Shown here: positions 33,697-45,142 of the stretch, piece after piece
Position numbering within the stretch: position 1 is the first letter of the stretch
Layout: each line of letters opens with the position of its first letter
Source: Molossus alvarezi
Lineage: Eukaryota > Chordata > Mammalia > Chiroptera > Molossidae
Assembly: GCA_037176705.1 (NCBI GenBank)
Contig: JBAWUJ010000111.1
Span: 124,001 to 188,000, forward strand
DNA length: 64,000 nucleotides
Direction of reading: 5' to 3'
Notes under the pieces: model-generated
Database searches by the model: none
Told to the model about the DNA's origin: nothing
Seen by the model: only the letters and a program-made list of their open reading frames with translations
Made by a program: the position numbers and the translations under genes

Positions 33697-36600
33697 GTCC
33701 TGACGGCCCATCCCCCTGTGCGCCGACCCGGCCAGCTGTCAACCTCCTCTGTGCGGAGCTTATCACAGCCGCCACCGGGCAGGTGCTGCGCGATTGCCAC
33801 ACGTCACAGTGAGGCCAGCCGGATCGCATCGCATCACATCGCATCGCATCGCATCCTGACTAACGGGGCCACGGAGACGCGTGGCCCAGCGCTCGGGAGC
33901 CCGGGCTCGTGGTCGATTCACGGCAGCGGGAGGGTGCTTGGGACACTTGTCTTCTCTCCTCTGTTCTCTGCTTCTCTCTCTCTCTCGCTCGCTCTCTCTC
34001 TCTGTGTCTCTCTCTCCCGCCCCGCCCCCGTCTCCCTCTCCTCCTCTCTCTCACCCCCCTAGTCTCATAGAGCTCTCCTGTCTTGCAGGACAGGGAATTT
34101 CGCGGAGTCGTGGAAGGGACTGCTCCCCTAGGCCCCTCCTGTGCCGAGGAAGGTCAGGCGGGCAAGCGGATCCCCGGGCGGATTTGGGGATTTCCTCGGA
34201 GCGAGGAGGCAGCTTCTCTGTGCGATCTCGGTTCCGGCGGAGGACACCTGCTGCGGGCAGCGAAGCCGGACCCCGGTGGCCTGGGGTTTGGGCCGGCGCC
34301 GCCGGTACGTCAACCATCCACAGGAGTGGAAACGGTCCTGGTGCACACTGCAACTGTTTTCAGAGAGGTAGGGACTGTCGTGTCTTAGGTCAAATAAGTA
34401 CTTTTGAAACATAAGTCCATCAAATCAACGTGTTCATAGTTATTGCCTGATCCGCCCGCGCCCGCCCAGCCCCCAGCACACCAGGCCAACCCCAGCCGGC
34501 CTCGCCCCCCCCACCCTGACACACACACACACGCACCCCCACGGACACGCACACCGCCCCGCCCCCCCACACACACACTGACACAGCAGCGCCCAGTCAC
34601 GGCCCGTTAGAGATCCGGTCCACTGGTGGACCCGGTCGCTGTCCGTTGCAGCGGCCAAGTCCGGTGCCGGGCAACCTGTCTCTCCGGTCGCCCAGGCAAC
34701 CGGCGCGGTCTCGCGTCCCCCGCAAGTCGTCCTCGCTCGTTCGGTGCCTCGATCGCGTGACCGCGGTTCTGCGGGCAGACCCGGAAGCGGGCCGGAGAGA
34801 GGCACACACGCACAGACACTCCCTCCCTCCCTCGCACACAGACACACACGGGCCTCCACACCTCCCTCGCTCCCTCCCCCCCTCCCCCCCTTGGCCTCTG
34901 GCCAAATACAAATACAGAATCAGTCAATAAAACATTTCAATATCGCCGTGCTCTCGTCCTGTTCACGGGCTTTGCGTCAGTCTGCGGCGGCGGCGGCCCG
35001 GGCAGAGACCCTGAGAGGGCCGAGGAGATCTCCCCCTCCCTTTTGACCTGGAGAATGTTCAGTGGGCTGGCGAGGGAAGAGCGGCTGCCAGCCGCCGAGC
35101 CGGCCCGCGCGGTTTGTTTCTCACGGAAGGCTTCCGGGCCCGTGAGGAGGGAGACGATCTGGTGGGAGACCTAAGAGTGTAGTGAGACATCAGGAGGGAT
35201 ACCTCGACTGGGAACATCCTCCCTGAGGAGCAAGGGTTTCCCTTCCCACCCCGGGCCCCCACCCAGCTCAGGATCCCAGTACCAGGAAGAGACGTCCCCA
35301 TCCCTTGTGGCTGTGCAAACCACCGGGGATCGAGGTCCAGGCTGAGGCTGCCGGGGTCCCAGGCAGTTCCTTTGAAAGGGCCTGCCCACGCACGGAGCTC
35401 CGGGGACCCTCTTTCTGCGGGCTGCAGAGTGGGGGTGGGTGGCAGGGAGGGACAGCGGCAGCTTGAAAGGCACCAGAGACATCCCTGGGAAGAACTGAGT
35501 CAGTCCTTTGGCATTGGGGTGAGAGCTGGAGGGGCAGCTTTGTCCCAGGCACACGTGCTGGTGGAGGCTGCTGTTCCATGGGTGAGCCCTTCCCTGGCGG
35601 GGCAGGCAGCCCGGTGGGCGGGCGCGCACCGTCCCTGGGACTCTGGTGACCTAGCACCCACTGTCTGGGCCACCCTGGTGATTGCCTGAGGCCCCGCCCC
35701 ACGGCACATTCAGGCCCACCCAAGCGGTGTCCATTGATTTTTCCCTAGGATTGGCCTGTCTTGGCTCCCGCTTCACGAGGTCCTAAATTCTCTGAAACCA
35801 ACAACACCTGGCCTCAGCGAGCCCCATACCTCCTCTGGCTCACTGGCCCCAGGCCTGGCAGTAGTAGCAGCCAGCGTTGGGCCCCAGCTTGACATTGCCT
35901 AGGCACCTCCAAGACCAGCACAGAAGGCAGCCATGTGTAGATCGCTTTGTAGCTTATGTCTGGTGGCCCCGGGGAGAACACACAGGGGCAGTGGCTGACC
36001 TCGCCCCGGAGCCAGCCTAGAAGAGTTGGCCTTTCCTTTGCTCCTTTTCCCTTCAGAATATTACAATGGCATCCTCAGTACCTGGAGGTGGGTCTTTGTG
36101 CTTCTTTCTCAATAGGCTGTACGTATGTGTTCTTTTTCTTGCTTCTCTCTTTCCTCCCTCCCTCCCTCCCTCTCTGGCTAGAGCCCTTTGGGGCTCAGGG
36201 CAAGACTGAGGAAGTTGTACAGAGAGCTCCCACATGCCCACGGCCCTGTAGTCCCTGCTCTTTCTTCCCCAAGTCACACACGGGCAGGCACGCAGGCACC
36301 CAATGCGTGAATTTTCTGAGGCCCAGAGGCCTGCTGCAGAACTTAGGATGAAAACCCTACCCTGCTCTTTTCCAGAAAGACAGGCATGGGCCTAAGCAAG
36401 GTGGCCTGGCCTGGGCTGGGCCTGGGGAGTGGGGGTGGGGTTAGGGGGTGGGAAGGGAAGGCCAGGGCCACTTATTCCAAGCGAACAGCAATGGCTTGAT
36501 TCAAATGCAGAGAGCCTGGGACTTTGCCTGAGGCTTCTACAACTCCCCCACACTTAGGCCACTGATTCCAAGCTGCAGGAAGGGAGCAGGGTCAGTCTGG

Positions 36601-38446
36601 AGCTGAAAGAGTTCGCCTCCATGTGCCAAAGCCGAAAACTGCCCTCCAGCCTCTGAGAAAGGGCAGGGTGTGGGTGGGGGTGAGGTGGCGGTTGGGTGGT
36701 GGTGGTGGTGGTGGTGAGCGGTGGCGGTTTAGGGGTGCAAGTGCAGGGCATCCAAGGAGAAGTTAAAGAGTCCATCTCGGCGTCATAGATTCCCCAGGCC
36801 AAACGCCGGTGTGGAGTGATGAGGGTCCAGGGAGGCCTGGTAGGGGATGAATGGACTCAGTAACCCTGTGTCTCGGTAACAACAAGCACACTCGTACTGA
36901 AACACTGTGCTCCAGCTGACGATTTTGGTAACTCACCTTTAGGTACCCTTCACATGGATGGATGGAGAGATGGTTGGGTGGGTGGGTGGATGGATGGATG
37001 GTGAGCACTGAACTGGACAGACAGGACACACCGATCCTCCCTCCGACCACCGATTTCCAAGGGTAGGTCCGGGTCTAGGACATGGGCAACCCCCCATCAA
37101 GTGAATTTAGTTAACACCTTTGTAATTTGGACCATCAGTGAGTTTAGTGTAGGTCTCTGGGTCTGTGAGGCCACTACACAGGCCTCCCCTGAGCTCGCCT
37201 GTGTTCCTATGTGTATGTGGCCCCTGCTACGCGCACACGCGCGCACACACACGGTACTCTCCTCCGGAGAGCCCTGACTCCTAAGTCGTGATCCAGGGGT
37301 TGTTTGAAACATCACCCCAAAGGAGTGGACCCCAGGAGGGGGATGTGAACATATGTCCTAGATGCCAGTGAACTGTGTGTTCTTAAAAGGGTTCAGATCT
37401 GAGGTCGTAGGTGATGTTTATATTTACTACCCTGCAATGAGAACCTAGAAACAAGTCAGGACATCAAAAATCCCTCTCTTTGAAAGTCAGGGAGTTCCTG
37501 CATGTGTCAGAGAGGGTCCCCTATTTGTCTCCTGGCCTTCCACAGAATTCACCCCAGGACCTGAGGTGTAATCTTTGAGTCTGATGAGTTTTTTGAGTCA
37601 TTCTTTGTTGTTGCTGGTGCTGGTGCTGGTGCTGGTGCTGGTGCTGGTGCTGGTGCTGGTGCGGGTCCTGGTGTTGGTGGTGCTTCTGCTGCAGCTGCTG
37701 CTGCCGCTGCTGCCGCTGCTGGTGCTGCTGCTGCTGCTGGTGCTGGTTCTTCAGTTAATCCTCACCCGAGGGTATTTCCTTGATTTGCAGTTGGACACTG
37801 AAATGGCAGGATAATTCTGGGAGAAGAGGAACGGAGAAACCGAGGCAGGAAAGTTAAACAGAGCCAAAGAGCTTTGCGGGACGTGTTTAGCAGGGCCTTG
37901 TCTTGAGAACCAGGCCAACAGACTCTATTTGTCACAGAAGTGTGCAGCAGAGGAGGGGGCACGGAAGGGGAGAGGGGGAGAATTCAGACACCACTCATCC
38001 TGAAGTTGTTGGGACAGCAGGGAGGGAGGGAGGGAGAGAGGAAGGAGGAAAGAAGAGTGTAAAGGAATGGACCAAGCAACCAAGCAACCAAGCGACAAAA
38101 GAGGCAGGTCCTTCCCAGGAATAGACCAAAGAAAAGGGGAGACTTTTGGAGTCCAACTGCACCAGGAATATCTAGGCGAGGAACTCAAACACAAAAACTT
38201 CCAGACAGAAGGGGATGTGAGGCAGAAAAGGCTCTTTAGATGAGCTGACAGCCTGCCTGTGCTTCCTAGGCCAGACGCGTAGGTGGGCTCGCTCCGTTTC
38301 CGTAATAAATGTGCATGAGTTCAGGTTGTGCTCCATTCACTTGCACTCACGTTGCAATAAATTCACGGAGCGAGCGGAAAGCAGATGTTATGTGCAGTGT
38401 CTCCTCCACCTCCTTCCCCATGAGAACACAAAGATCCAGGCTGGGG

Positions 38447-38461
38447 ACAGCCCTCTGCCGG
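38447..38461 (-). promoter_or_regulatory. Candidate CTCF site, unit 7
   Basis: Motif identical and in the same orientation. G at the flanking variable site. Confidence 0.55.
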
Positions 38462-39396
38462 TGATTCAGGGGATCGTCCAGTCACACCTCTCTGGTGTCT
38501 GTGAGCGGCGGTGCAGGTCCCATTTTCATCACAGGCGGCCTTTGAGAGGGAGTGGGAGGGGGGCAGGGGGTATGGTCAAGTGGGAGGGCAGGAGGGAGCG
38601 GGAAGAGGGAACTCTGCAACACCTCATGAGTTTATTCTCTTTGGCTTTCCCCACACACTCACTGCTTCAAGAAGCAATGTGGAGTCACACCAAGATTCCC
38701 CACGGGAGAACAGGAAGGAGGGGTTGACGGCAGGCAAGTTTCCTTAGTAGGCCTCCTCCTCGCCCAGCCGCACCACTTGCCCTTGGCAGAGATTCCAGCG
38801 CCAGGCAAGGGGAGGAGTGGGGGCGAAAGCTTCACAGTGCCCAAAGGGTAGGGCCCCCGGCCCATGGGAAGCTGGAGGCAGGCGGGCCGAGCAGTAGAGG
38901 GGTGTCCCGTGGAACACATCTGCCGCTTTTCCATCGGACTGGAGCTTGGTGGGTTGTCGGGGCGGCGGCCCAAACACACGGGTGGAGGGGGGCGCTCGCC
39001 TAGGGCGGGACTTTTGGGGGGGTTGCCCCGCCGGTTCGGGGCCCGCCGCCACAGGAGTGGTTCGCGGTGTCCTGCCAGGAATCCCTCCGTCACCCTCTTC
39101 AGTCCACCAAACCCCCTTTTTGTCTGGGAAAAGTGGACATGTGTAAAGAGGAGAAGCAAACGGACGACACAGCTCGGAGAGGCCGATTCACGTGGATTTT
39201 GTTTCCACGCGACACAGGTGTCAAGAAGTAAGTGTAAGGGATGAGGCCCCCACCTGCATTTCTCAGACCCGTGAAAGTAGTTTTCATGGCAGGTACTGCC
39301 GCGTGTCATTTGCCCCTACCCTGCTCCTACACACCGCCTTCCTTTTCCCCGGGGCGCAGGTGTGCTGCTAATTGCCACCATTCAGGGCGGCCGCGG

Positions 39397-39420
39397 CCCC
39401 GCCCCCTTCGCCCCGCCCCC
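39397..39420. promoter_or_regulatory. Paired GC boxes, unit 7
   Basis: Same two boxes and adjacent NotI site. Confidence 0.6.
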
Positions 39421-42400
39421 GTCCTGACGGCCCATCCCCCTGTGCGCCGACCCGGCCAGCTGTCAACCTCCTCTGTGCGGAGCTTATCACAGCCGCCACC
39501 GGGCAGGTGCTGCGCGATTGCCACACGTCACAGTGAGGCCAGCCGGATCGCATCGCATCACATCGCATCGCATCGCATCCTGACTAACGGGGCCACGGAG
39601 ACGCGTGGCCCAGCGCTCGGGAGCCCGGGCTCGTGGTCGATTCACGGCAGCGGGAGGGTGCTTGGGACACTTGTCTTCTCTCCTCTGTTCTCTGCTTCTC
39701 TCTCTCTCTCGCTCGCTCTCTCTCTCTGTGTCTCTCTCTCCCGCCCCGCCCCCGTCTCCCTCTCCTCCTCTCTCTCACCCCCCTAGTCTCATAGAGCTCT
39801 CCTGTCTTGCAGGACAGGGAATTTCGCGGAGTCGTGGAAGGGACTGCTCCCCTAGGCCCCTCCTGTGCCGAGGAAGGTCAGGCGGGCAAGCGGATCCCCG
39901 GGCGGATTTGGGGATTTCCTCGGAGCGAGGAGGCAGCTTCTCTGTGCGATCTCGGTTCCGGCGGAGGACACCTGCTGCGGGCAGCGAAGCCGGACCCCGG
40001 TGGCCTGGGGTTTGGGCCGGCGCCGCCGGTACGTCAACCATCCACAGGAGTGGAAACGGTCCTGGTGCACACTGCAACTGTTTTCAGAGAGGTAGGGACT
40101 GTCGTGTCTTAGGTCAAATAAGTACTTTTGAAACATAAGTCCATCAAATCAACGTGTTCATAGTTATTGCCTGATCCGCCCGCGCCCGCCCAGCCCCCAG
40201 CACACCAGGCCAACCCCAGCCGGCCTCGCCCCCCCCACCCTGACACACACACACACGCACCCCCACGGACACGCACACCGCCCCGCCCCCCCACACACAC
40301 ACTGACACAGCAGCGCCCAGTCACGGCCCGTTAGAGATCCGGTCCACTGGTGGACCCGGTCGCTGTCCGTTGCAGCGGCCAAGTCCGGTGCCGGGCAACC
40401 TGTCTCTCCGGTCGCCCAGGCAACCGGCGCGGTCTCGCGTCCCCCGCAAGTCGTCCTCGCTCGTTCGGTGCCTCGATCGCGTGACCGCGGTTCTGCGGGC
40501 AGACCCGGAAGCGGGCCGGAGAGAGGCACACACGCACAGACACTCCCTCCCTCCCTCGCACACAGACACACACGGGCCTCCACACCTCCCTCGCTCCCTC
40601 CCCCCCTCCCCCCCTTGGCCTCTGGCCAAATACAAATACAGAATCAGTCAATAAAACATTTCAATATCGCCGTGCTCTCGTCCTGTTCACGGGCTTTGCG
40701 TCAGTCTGCGGCGGCGGCGGCCCGGGCAGAGACCCTGAGAGGGCCGAGGAGATCTCCCCCTCCCTTTTGACCTGGAGAATGTTCAGTGGGCTGGCGAGGG
40801 AAGAGCGGCTGCCAGCCGCCGAGCCGGCCCGCGCGGTTTGTTTCTCACGGAAGGCTTCCGGGCCCGTGAGGAGGGAGACGATCTGGTGGGAGACCTAAGA
40901 GTGTAGTGAGACATCAGGAGGGATACCTCGACTGGGAACATCCTCCCTGAGGAGCAAGGGTTTCCCTTCCCACCCCGGGCCCCCACCCAGCTCAGGATCC
41001 CAGTACCAGGAAGAGACGTCCCCATCCCTTGTGGCTGTGCAAACCACCGGGGATCGAGGTCCAGGCTGAGGCTGCCGGGGTCCCAGGCAGTTCCTTTGAA
41101 AGGGCCTGCCCACGCACGGAGCTCCGGGGACCCTCTTTCTGCGGGCTGCAGAGTGGGGGTGGGTGGCAGGGAGGGACAGCGGCAGCTTGAAAGGCACCAG
41201 AGACATCCCTGGGAAGAACTGAGTCAGTCCTTTGGCATTGGGGTGAGAGCTGGAGGGGCAGCTTTGTCCCAGGCACACGTGCTGGTGGAGGCTGCTGTTC
41301 CATGGGTGAGCCCTTCCCTGGCGGGGCAGGCAGCCCGGTGGGCGGGCGCGCACCGTCCCTGGGACTCTGGTGACCTAGCACCCACTGTCTGGGCCACCCT
41401 GGTGATTGCCTGAGGCCCCGCCCCACGGCACATTCAGGCCCACCCAAGCGGTGTCCATTGATTTTTCCCTAGGATTGGCCTGTCTTGGCTCCCGCTTCAC
41501 GAGGTCCTAAATTCTCTGAAACCAACAACACCTGGCCTCAGCGAGCCCCATACCTCCTCTGGCTCACTGGCCCCAGGCCTGGCAGTAGTAGCAGCCAGCG
41601 TTGGGCCCCAGCTTGACATTGCCTAGGCACCTCCAAGACCAGCACAGAAGGCAGCCATGTGTAGATCGCTTTGTAGCTTATGTCTGGTGGCCCCGGGGAG
41701 AACACACAGGGGCAGTGGCTGACCTCGCCCCGGAGCCAGCCTAGAAGAGTTGGCCTTTCCTTTGCTCCTTTTCCCTTCAGAATATTACAATGGCATCCTC
41801 AGTACCTGGAGGTGGGTCTTTGTGCTTCTTTCTCAATAGGCTGTACGTATGTGTTCTTTTTCTTGCTTCTCTCTTTCCTCCCTCCCTCCCTCCCTCTCTG
41901 GCTAGAGCCCTTTGGGGCTCAGGGCAAGACTGAGGAAGTTGTACAGAGAGCTCCCACATGCCCACGGCCCTGTAGTCCCTGCTCTTTCTTCCCCAAGTCA
42001 CACACGGGCAGGCACGCAGGCACCCAATGCGTGAATTTTCTGAGGCCCAGAGGCCTGCTGCAGAACTTAGGATGAAAACCCTACCCTGCTCTTTTCCAGA
42101 AAGACAGGCATGGGCCTAAGCAAGGTGGCCTGGCCTGGGCTGGGCCTGGGGAGTGGGGGTGGGGTTAGGGGGTGGGAAGGGAAGGCCAGGGCCACTTATT
42201 CCAAGCGAACAGCAATGGCTTGATTCAAATGCAGAGAGCCTGGGACTTTGCCTGAGGCTTCTACAACTCCCCCACACTTAGGCCACTGATTCCAAGCTGC
42301 AGGAAGGGAGCAGGGTCAGTCTGGAGCTGAAAGAGTTCGCCTCCATGTGCCAAAGCCGAAAACTGCCCTCCAGCCTCTGAGAAAGGGCAGGGTGTGGGTG

Positions 42401-44168
42401 GGGGTGAGGTGGCGGTTGGGTGGTGGTGGTGGTGGTGGTGAGCGGTGGCGGTTTAGGGGTGCAAGTGCAGGGCATCCAAGGAGAAGTTAAAGAGTCCATC
42501 TCGGCGTCATAGATTCCCCAGGCCAAACGCCGGTGTGGAGTGATGAGGGTCCAGGGAGGCCTGGTAGGGGATGAATGGACTCAGTAACCCTGTGTCTCGG
42601 TAACAACAAGCACACTCGTACTGAAACACTGTGCTCCAGCTGACGATTTTGGTAACTCACCTTTAGGTACCCTTCACATGGATGGATGGAGAGATGGTTG
42701 GGTGGGTGGGTGGATGGATGGATGGTGAGCACTGAACTGGACAGACAGGACACACCGATCCTCCCTCCGACCACCGATTTCCAAGGGTAGGTCCGGGCCT
42801 AGGACATGGGCAACCCCCCATCAAGTGAATTTAGTTAACACCTTTGTAATTTGGACCATCAGTGAGTTTAGTGTAGGTCTCTGGGTCTGTGAGGCACTAC
42901 ACAGGCCTCCCCTGAGCTCGCCTGTGTTCCTATGTGTATGTGGCCGCTGCTACGCGCACACGCGCGCACACACACGGTACTCTCCTCCGGAGAGCCCTGA
43001 CTCCTAAGTCGTGATCCAGGGGTTGTTTGAAACATCACCCCAAAGAGTGGACCCCAGGAGGGGGATGTGAACATATGTCCTAGATGCCAGTGAACTGTGT
43101 GTTCTTAAAAGGGTTCAGATCTGAGGTCGTAGGTGATGTTTATATTTACTACCCTGCAATGAGAACCTAGAAACAAGTCAGGACATCAAAAATCCCTCTC
43201 TTTGAAAGTCAGGGAGTTCCTGCATGTGTCAGAGAGGGTCCCCTATTTGTCTCCTGGCCTTCCACAGAATTCACCCCAGGACCTGAGGTGTAATCTTTGA
43301 GTCTGATGAGTTTTTTGAGTCATTCTTTGTTGTTGCTGGTGCTGGTGCTGGTGCTGGTGCTGGTGCTGGTGCTGGTGCTGGTGCGGGTCCTGGTGTTGGT
43401 GGTGCTTCTGCTGCAGCTGCTGCTGCCGCTGCTGCCGCTGCTGGTGCTGCTGCTGCTGCTGGTGCTGGTTCTTCAGTTAATCCTCACCCGAGGGTATTTC
43501 CTTGATTTGCAGTTGGACACTGAAATGGCAGGATAATTCTGGGAGAAGAGGAACGGAGAAACCGAGGCAGGAAAGTTAAACAGAGCCAAAGAGCTTTGCG
43601 GGACGTGTTTAGCAGGGCCTTGTCTTGAGAACCAGGCCAACAGACTCTATTTGTCACAGAAGTGTGCAGCAGAGGAGGGGGCACGGAAGGGGAGAGGGGG
43701 AGAATTCAGACACCACTCATCCTGAAGTTGTTGGGACAGCAGGGAGGGAGGGAGGGAGAGAGGAAGGAGGAAAGAAGAGTGTAAAGGAATGGACCAAGCA
43801 ACCAAGCAACCAAGCGACAAAAGAGGCAGGTCCTTCCCAGGAATAGACCAAAGAAAAGGGGAGACTTTTGGAGTCCAACTGCACCAGGAATATCTAGGCG
43901 AGGAACTCAAACACAAAAACTTCCAGACAGAAGGGGATGTGAGGCAGAAAAGGCTCTTTAGATGAGCTGACAGCCTGCCTGTGCTTCCTAGGCCAGACGC
44001 GTAGGTGGGCTCGCTCCGTTTCCGTAATAAATGTGCATGAGTTCAGGTTGTGCTCCATTCACTTGCACTCACGTTGCAATAAATTCACGGAGCGAGCGGA
44101 AAGCAGATGTTATGTGCAGTGTCTCCTCCACCTCCTTCCCCATGAGAACACAAAGATCCAGGCTGGGG

Positions 44169-44183
44169 ACAGCCCTCTGCCGG
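44169..44183 (-). promoter_or_regulatory. Candidate CTCF site, unit 8
   Basis: Motif identical and in the same orientation. G at the flanking variable site. Confidence 0.55.
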
Positions 44184-45118
44184 TGATTCAGGGGATCGTC
44201 CAGTCACACCTCTCTGGTGTCTGTGAGCGGCGGTGCAGGTCCCATTTTCATCACAGGCGGCCTTTGAGAGGGAGTGGGAGGGGGGCAGGGGGTATGGTCA
44301 AGTGGGAGGGCAGGAGGGAGCGGGAAGAGGGAACTCTGCAACACCTCATGAGTTTATTCTCTTTGGCTTTCCCCACACACTCACTGCTTCAAGAAGCAAT
44401 GTGGAGTCACACCAAGATTCCCCACGGGAGAACAGGAAGGAGGGGTTGACGGCAGGCAAGTTTCCTTAGTAGGCCTCCTCCTCGCCCAGCCGCACCACTT
44501 GCCCTTGGCAGAGATTCCAGCGCCAGGCAAGGGGAGGAGTGGGGGCGAAAGCTTCACAGTGCCCAAAGGGTAGGGCCCCCGGCCCATGGGAAGCTGGAGG
44601 CAGGCGGGCCGAGCAGTAGAGGGGTGTCCCGTGGAACACATCTGCCGCTTTTCCATCGGACTGGAGCTTGGTGGGTTGTCGGGGCGGCGGCCCAAACACA
44701 CGGGTGGAGGGGGGCGCTCGCCTAGGGCGGGACTTTTGGGGGGGTTGCCCCGCCGGTTCGGGGCCCGCCGCCACAGGAGTGGTTCGCGGTGTCCTGCCAG
44801 GAATCCCTCCGTCACCCTCTTCAGTCCACCAAACCCCCTTTTTGTCTGGGAAAAGTGGACATGTGTAAAGAGGAGAAGCAAACGGACGACACAGCTCGGA
44901 GAGGCCGATTCACGTGGATTTTGTTTCCACGCGACACAGGTGTCAAGAAGTAAGTGTAAGGGATGAGGCCCCCACCTGCATTTCTCAGACCCGTGAAAGT
45001 AGTTTTCATGGCAGGTACTGCCGCGTGTCATTTGCCCCTACCCTGCTCCTACACACCGCCTTCCTTTTCCCCGGGGCGCAGGTGTGCTGCTAATTGCCAC
45101 CATTCAGGGCGGCCGCGG

Positions 45119-45142
45119 CCCCGCCCCCTTCGCCCCGCCCCC
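45119..45142. promoter_or_regulatory. Paired GC boxes, unit 8
   Basis: Same two boxes and adjacent NotI site. Confidence 0.6.

Larger units (their letters stand above)
11440..34322 (+). repeat. Higher-order block A: units 3-6 (22,883 bp)
   Basis: The four successive units have lengths 5724, 5723, 5718 and 5718 and CTGGTG copy numbers 8, 8, 7, 7, repeated in the next four units. Position-matched rare variants support a block duplication: the short GAGGCAC form in the second unit, GAGGAATGGAG and loss of GTAAGT in the third, and GCAGAATGGGG in the fourth. A few sites disagree (C-run type in the first unit, TT/GC in the second, two sites in the third), so conversion or mutation followed the duplication. 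Confidence 0.75.
28605..34322 (+). repeat. Macrosatellite unit 6 (5718 bp)
   Basis: Seven CTGGTG copies (31896-31937). It has GCAGAATGGGG (A at 29711), shared only with unit 10, and a private C-to-T change at 29700 (CTGTGGG). It has A-type C-run, TCTCGGAGTC, GAAAGCCGATG, CCAGTCTGG and an intact GTAAGT. This is the last unit of proposed block A. Confidence 0.97.
34323..40046 (+). repeat. Macrosatellite unit 7 (5724 bp)
   Basis: Eight CTGGTG copies (37614-37661) and long-form cluster, as in unit 3. It differs from unit 3 by a C-type C-run and by a private C-to-T change giving CCGGGTCTAGG near 37074. It has TCTCGGCGTC, GAAAGCAGATG, CCAGGCTGG and an intact GTAAGT. This is the first unit of proposed block B. 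Confidence 0.97.
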